This document shows, piece after piece, positions 62,801 to 64,000 of a stretch of 64,000 nucleotides of DNA. The position numbers and the translations under genes were made by a program. Origin of the DNA: Crocinitomicaceae bacterium (lineage in GTDB: Bacteria; Bacteroidota; Bacteroidia; Flavobacteriales_G; Salibacteraceae); the NCBI GenBank assembly GCA_002707155.1, contig PAME01000001.1, positions 666,029 to 730,028 on the forward strand. Direction: 5' to 3'. The stretch's first letter is position 1; each line of letters starts with the position of its first letter. The notes beneath the pieces are model-generated. The model was given only the letters and a program-made list of their open reading frames with translations. It had not been told where the DNA came from and made no database searches.

Positions 62801-64000
62801 TTAGTCAACTCCATGCATGAGCCGTTGAATGGGTTTATTTAATAGGAAAATTAGTAACCCAATCCCTAATAATGCATAAGCAAGTGTAGCAAAGACATCA
62901 GTATATTTTGCTAAAGCTTCAGCACCTTCCAAAGAAACTCCTCCTTCGCCTCCAGTCATTGAAGCAATAATTCCAGCAGTGAAGTTTGCCATTGCAAAAC
63001 TTAAGAACCAAGCACCCATAGCAGTACCTGCGATGTTTTTAGGAGCCATTTTGGTTACCATTGAAAGCCCGATTGGAGAAATAAATAGTTCCCCGGTAGT
63101 ATGAAATAAGTATAGGAAAACCACCGTTAAAATAGGAACTTGAAAAGCTTCGTTCGCAAATGGAAGCGCCGCTTTTGTTACCAAGAAACCAATTGCAATT
63201 TGCAAGAACGCCAATGAGAATTTTACTGGAATACTTGGGTTTTTTCCAATTTTGGAAAGCTTTAACCACATTACTGAGAAAATTGAGCCAAAGATTACAA
63301 TGAAAAGCGGGTTAAAGAATTGTGTCATTGAAGCGGGCATTTCCCAGCCAAAAATTAAACGATCAACGTTTCTATCGGCAAATAATGTAAGGGAGGTTCC
63401 AGCTTGTTCAAAGCATGCCCAGAATACTATATTCACTAACATCAATATAATCAGAGCAAACATTCGGTCTTTCCAAACTGGCTTAGGCTGAGTTTCTCCA
63501 TTCTCTTTTAACAAAGAATCGAGTTCACCTTTTGCCATCATTTCCTTATCTGCTTTGATTCCAGCCATAATTAACTGAACACAAATAATAATGAACAAAA
63601 TCACTAAAATAACGCCTAATGCAGAACTCATTTTTATTAAAAAGTAACTAGCTGGAACAAGAAGTAAAGAACCAAGAGTAACCGCCTGTACCCAATTTAG
63701 AGGGCCAAACGCCTTCGCCAAACCCGCTTCAGGTATATTTACACCCGGAGCTCGTTCAAAGTTTTTGCGACCAGACCAGAAAATAAAGAACCCAGCAAGC
63801 ATACCTACCCCAGCCAATCCAAAACCATATTTAAAGCCGTAAGTTTCTCCAATGTAAGCAACTACAGTAGTTGCGAGAAAAGCACCAATATTAATCCCTA
63901 TGTAAAATATTGTAAAACCTGAATCCCTTCTAGGGTCTCCGTCTTTATAAAGCTTACCAACAATTGTCGAAATATTGGCTTTAAAGTATCCGTTACCAAC
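62801..64000 (-). CDS. POT family proton-dependent peptide transporter (5' end missing)
   Basis: The C-terminal 399 residues of an MFS transporter; the frame runs off the right edge. At the edge it reads VGNGYFKANISTIVGKLYKDG, then GFTIFYIGINIGAF, the PTR2/POT signature (GNGFFKPN and FYxxINxG). About nine to ten hydrophobic helices follow. POT proteins import di- and tripeptides with protons. It fits an organism that also secretes subtilases and an S46 dipeptidyl-peptidase. A terminator follows 15 bases after the stop. Confidence 0.92.
   Translation of the reverse strand, partial: VGNGYFKANISTIVGKLYKDGDPRRDSGFTIFYIGINIGAFLATTVVAYIGETYGFKYGFGLAGVGMLAGFFIFWSGRKNFERAPGVNIPEAGLAKAFGPLNWVQAVTLGSLLLVPASYFLIKMSSALGVILVILFIIICVQLIMAGIKADKEMMAKGELDSLLKENGETQPKPVWKDRMFALIILMLVNIVFWACFEQAGTSLTLFADRNVDRLIFGWEMPASMTQFFNPLFIVIFGSIFSVMWLKLSKIGKNPSIPVKFSLAFLQIAIGFLVTKAALPFANEAFQVPILTVVFLYLFHTTGELFISPIGLSMVTKMAPKNIAGTAMGAWFLSFAMANFTAGIIASMTGGEGGVSLEGAEALAKYTDVFATLAYALLGIGLLIFLLNKPIQRLMHGVD

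Overview
The window looks like a chromosomal piece of a Bacteroidota bacterium, most likely Flavobacteriales. The signs are: AT-rich sequence; several secreted proteins with a type IX secretion (T9SS) C-terminal sorting domain; an S46 dipeptidyl-peptidase; ribosomal protein THX; a fused E1 alpha/beta dehydrogenase; bacillithiol synthase BshA; and upstream sequences matching the Bacteroidota -7 promoter element TAnnTTTG instead of a sigma-70 -10 box. Genes are tightly packed, often overlapping by 1-16 bases, and lie on both strands. I see no rRNA, tRNA, CRISPR array, insertion sequence or prophage.

Layout. 1-8.5 kb (+): the end of guaB, a three-gene SurA-like periplasmic chaperone cluster, a MoxR ATPase, elbB, a small hydrolase, an AI-2E family transporter and a nitroreductase. 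8.5-11.7 kb (-): a DUF3817 membrane protein, a T9SS-sorted protein with a C25-like fold, and fdhD. 11.7-13.2 kb (+): a lipoprotein 5'-nucleotidase. 13.3-18.3 kb (-): an operon of a small membrane protein, mutL, two rhomboid proteases and an EEP-family phosphodiesterase. 18.5-22.9 kb (+): a NagZ-like/beta-lactamase fusion, bshA and a Cys-rich lipoprotein. 22.9-26.1 kb (-): a SUI1-like factor, a lipid kinase and an LTA-synthase-like sulfatase. 26.2-31.8 kb: E1 dehydrogenase (+), hemN and a DPP11-like peptidase (-). 32.1-34.8 kb (+): HU, THX, a DUF4199 protein and a polyprenyl-phosphate-type glycosyltransferase. 34.9-38.5 kb: a decayed T9SS repeat protein. 38.5-43.7 kb: a glycosyltransferase (-), then cinA, rpmB, a possible copper-site lipoprotein and a photolyase (+). 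43.9-53.6 kb, mostly (-): a THUMP RNA methyltransferase, a Lys/Glu/Ala-rich TPR protein (+), yidD, dcd, cysS, folE, a TonB-dependent receptor and holA. 53.6-60.4 kb (+): an HsdR-N-like protein, two tandem T9SS subtilases and an SPFH protein. 60.4-64 kb (-): mltF, a two-TM protein, a thioredoxin-like protein and the C-terminal part of a POT peptide transporter.

Themes. Much of the window serves the cell envelope and protein or peptide use: periplasmic folding (SurA-like proteins), muropeptide recycling or turnover (NagZ-like, MltF), extracellular proteolysis (two subtilases), periplasmic dipeptide release (S46 peptidase) and peptide uptake (POT). The rest is housekeeping: mismatch repair, replication clamp loading, nucleotide and folate metabolism, tRNA charging, heme synthesis.

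I found no clear new multi-gene defence or biosynthetic system. The most unusual items are: a T9SS repeat protein with two compensating frameshifts plus a nonsense codon; a strictly 7-bp-periodic ACGTNNN repeat before dcd; a C25-like secreted protein lacking both catalytic residues; a lipoprotein with a possible PHM-like copper site; and paired repeats upstream of HU. All functions are judged from sequence reading alone, without database searches.
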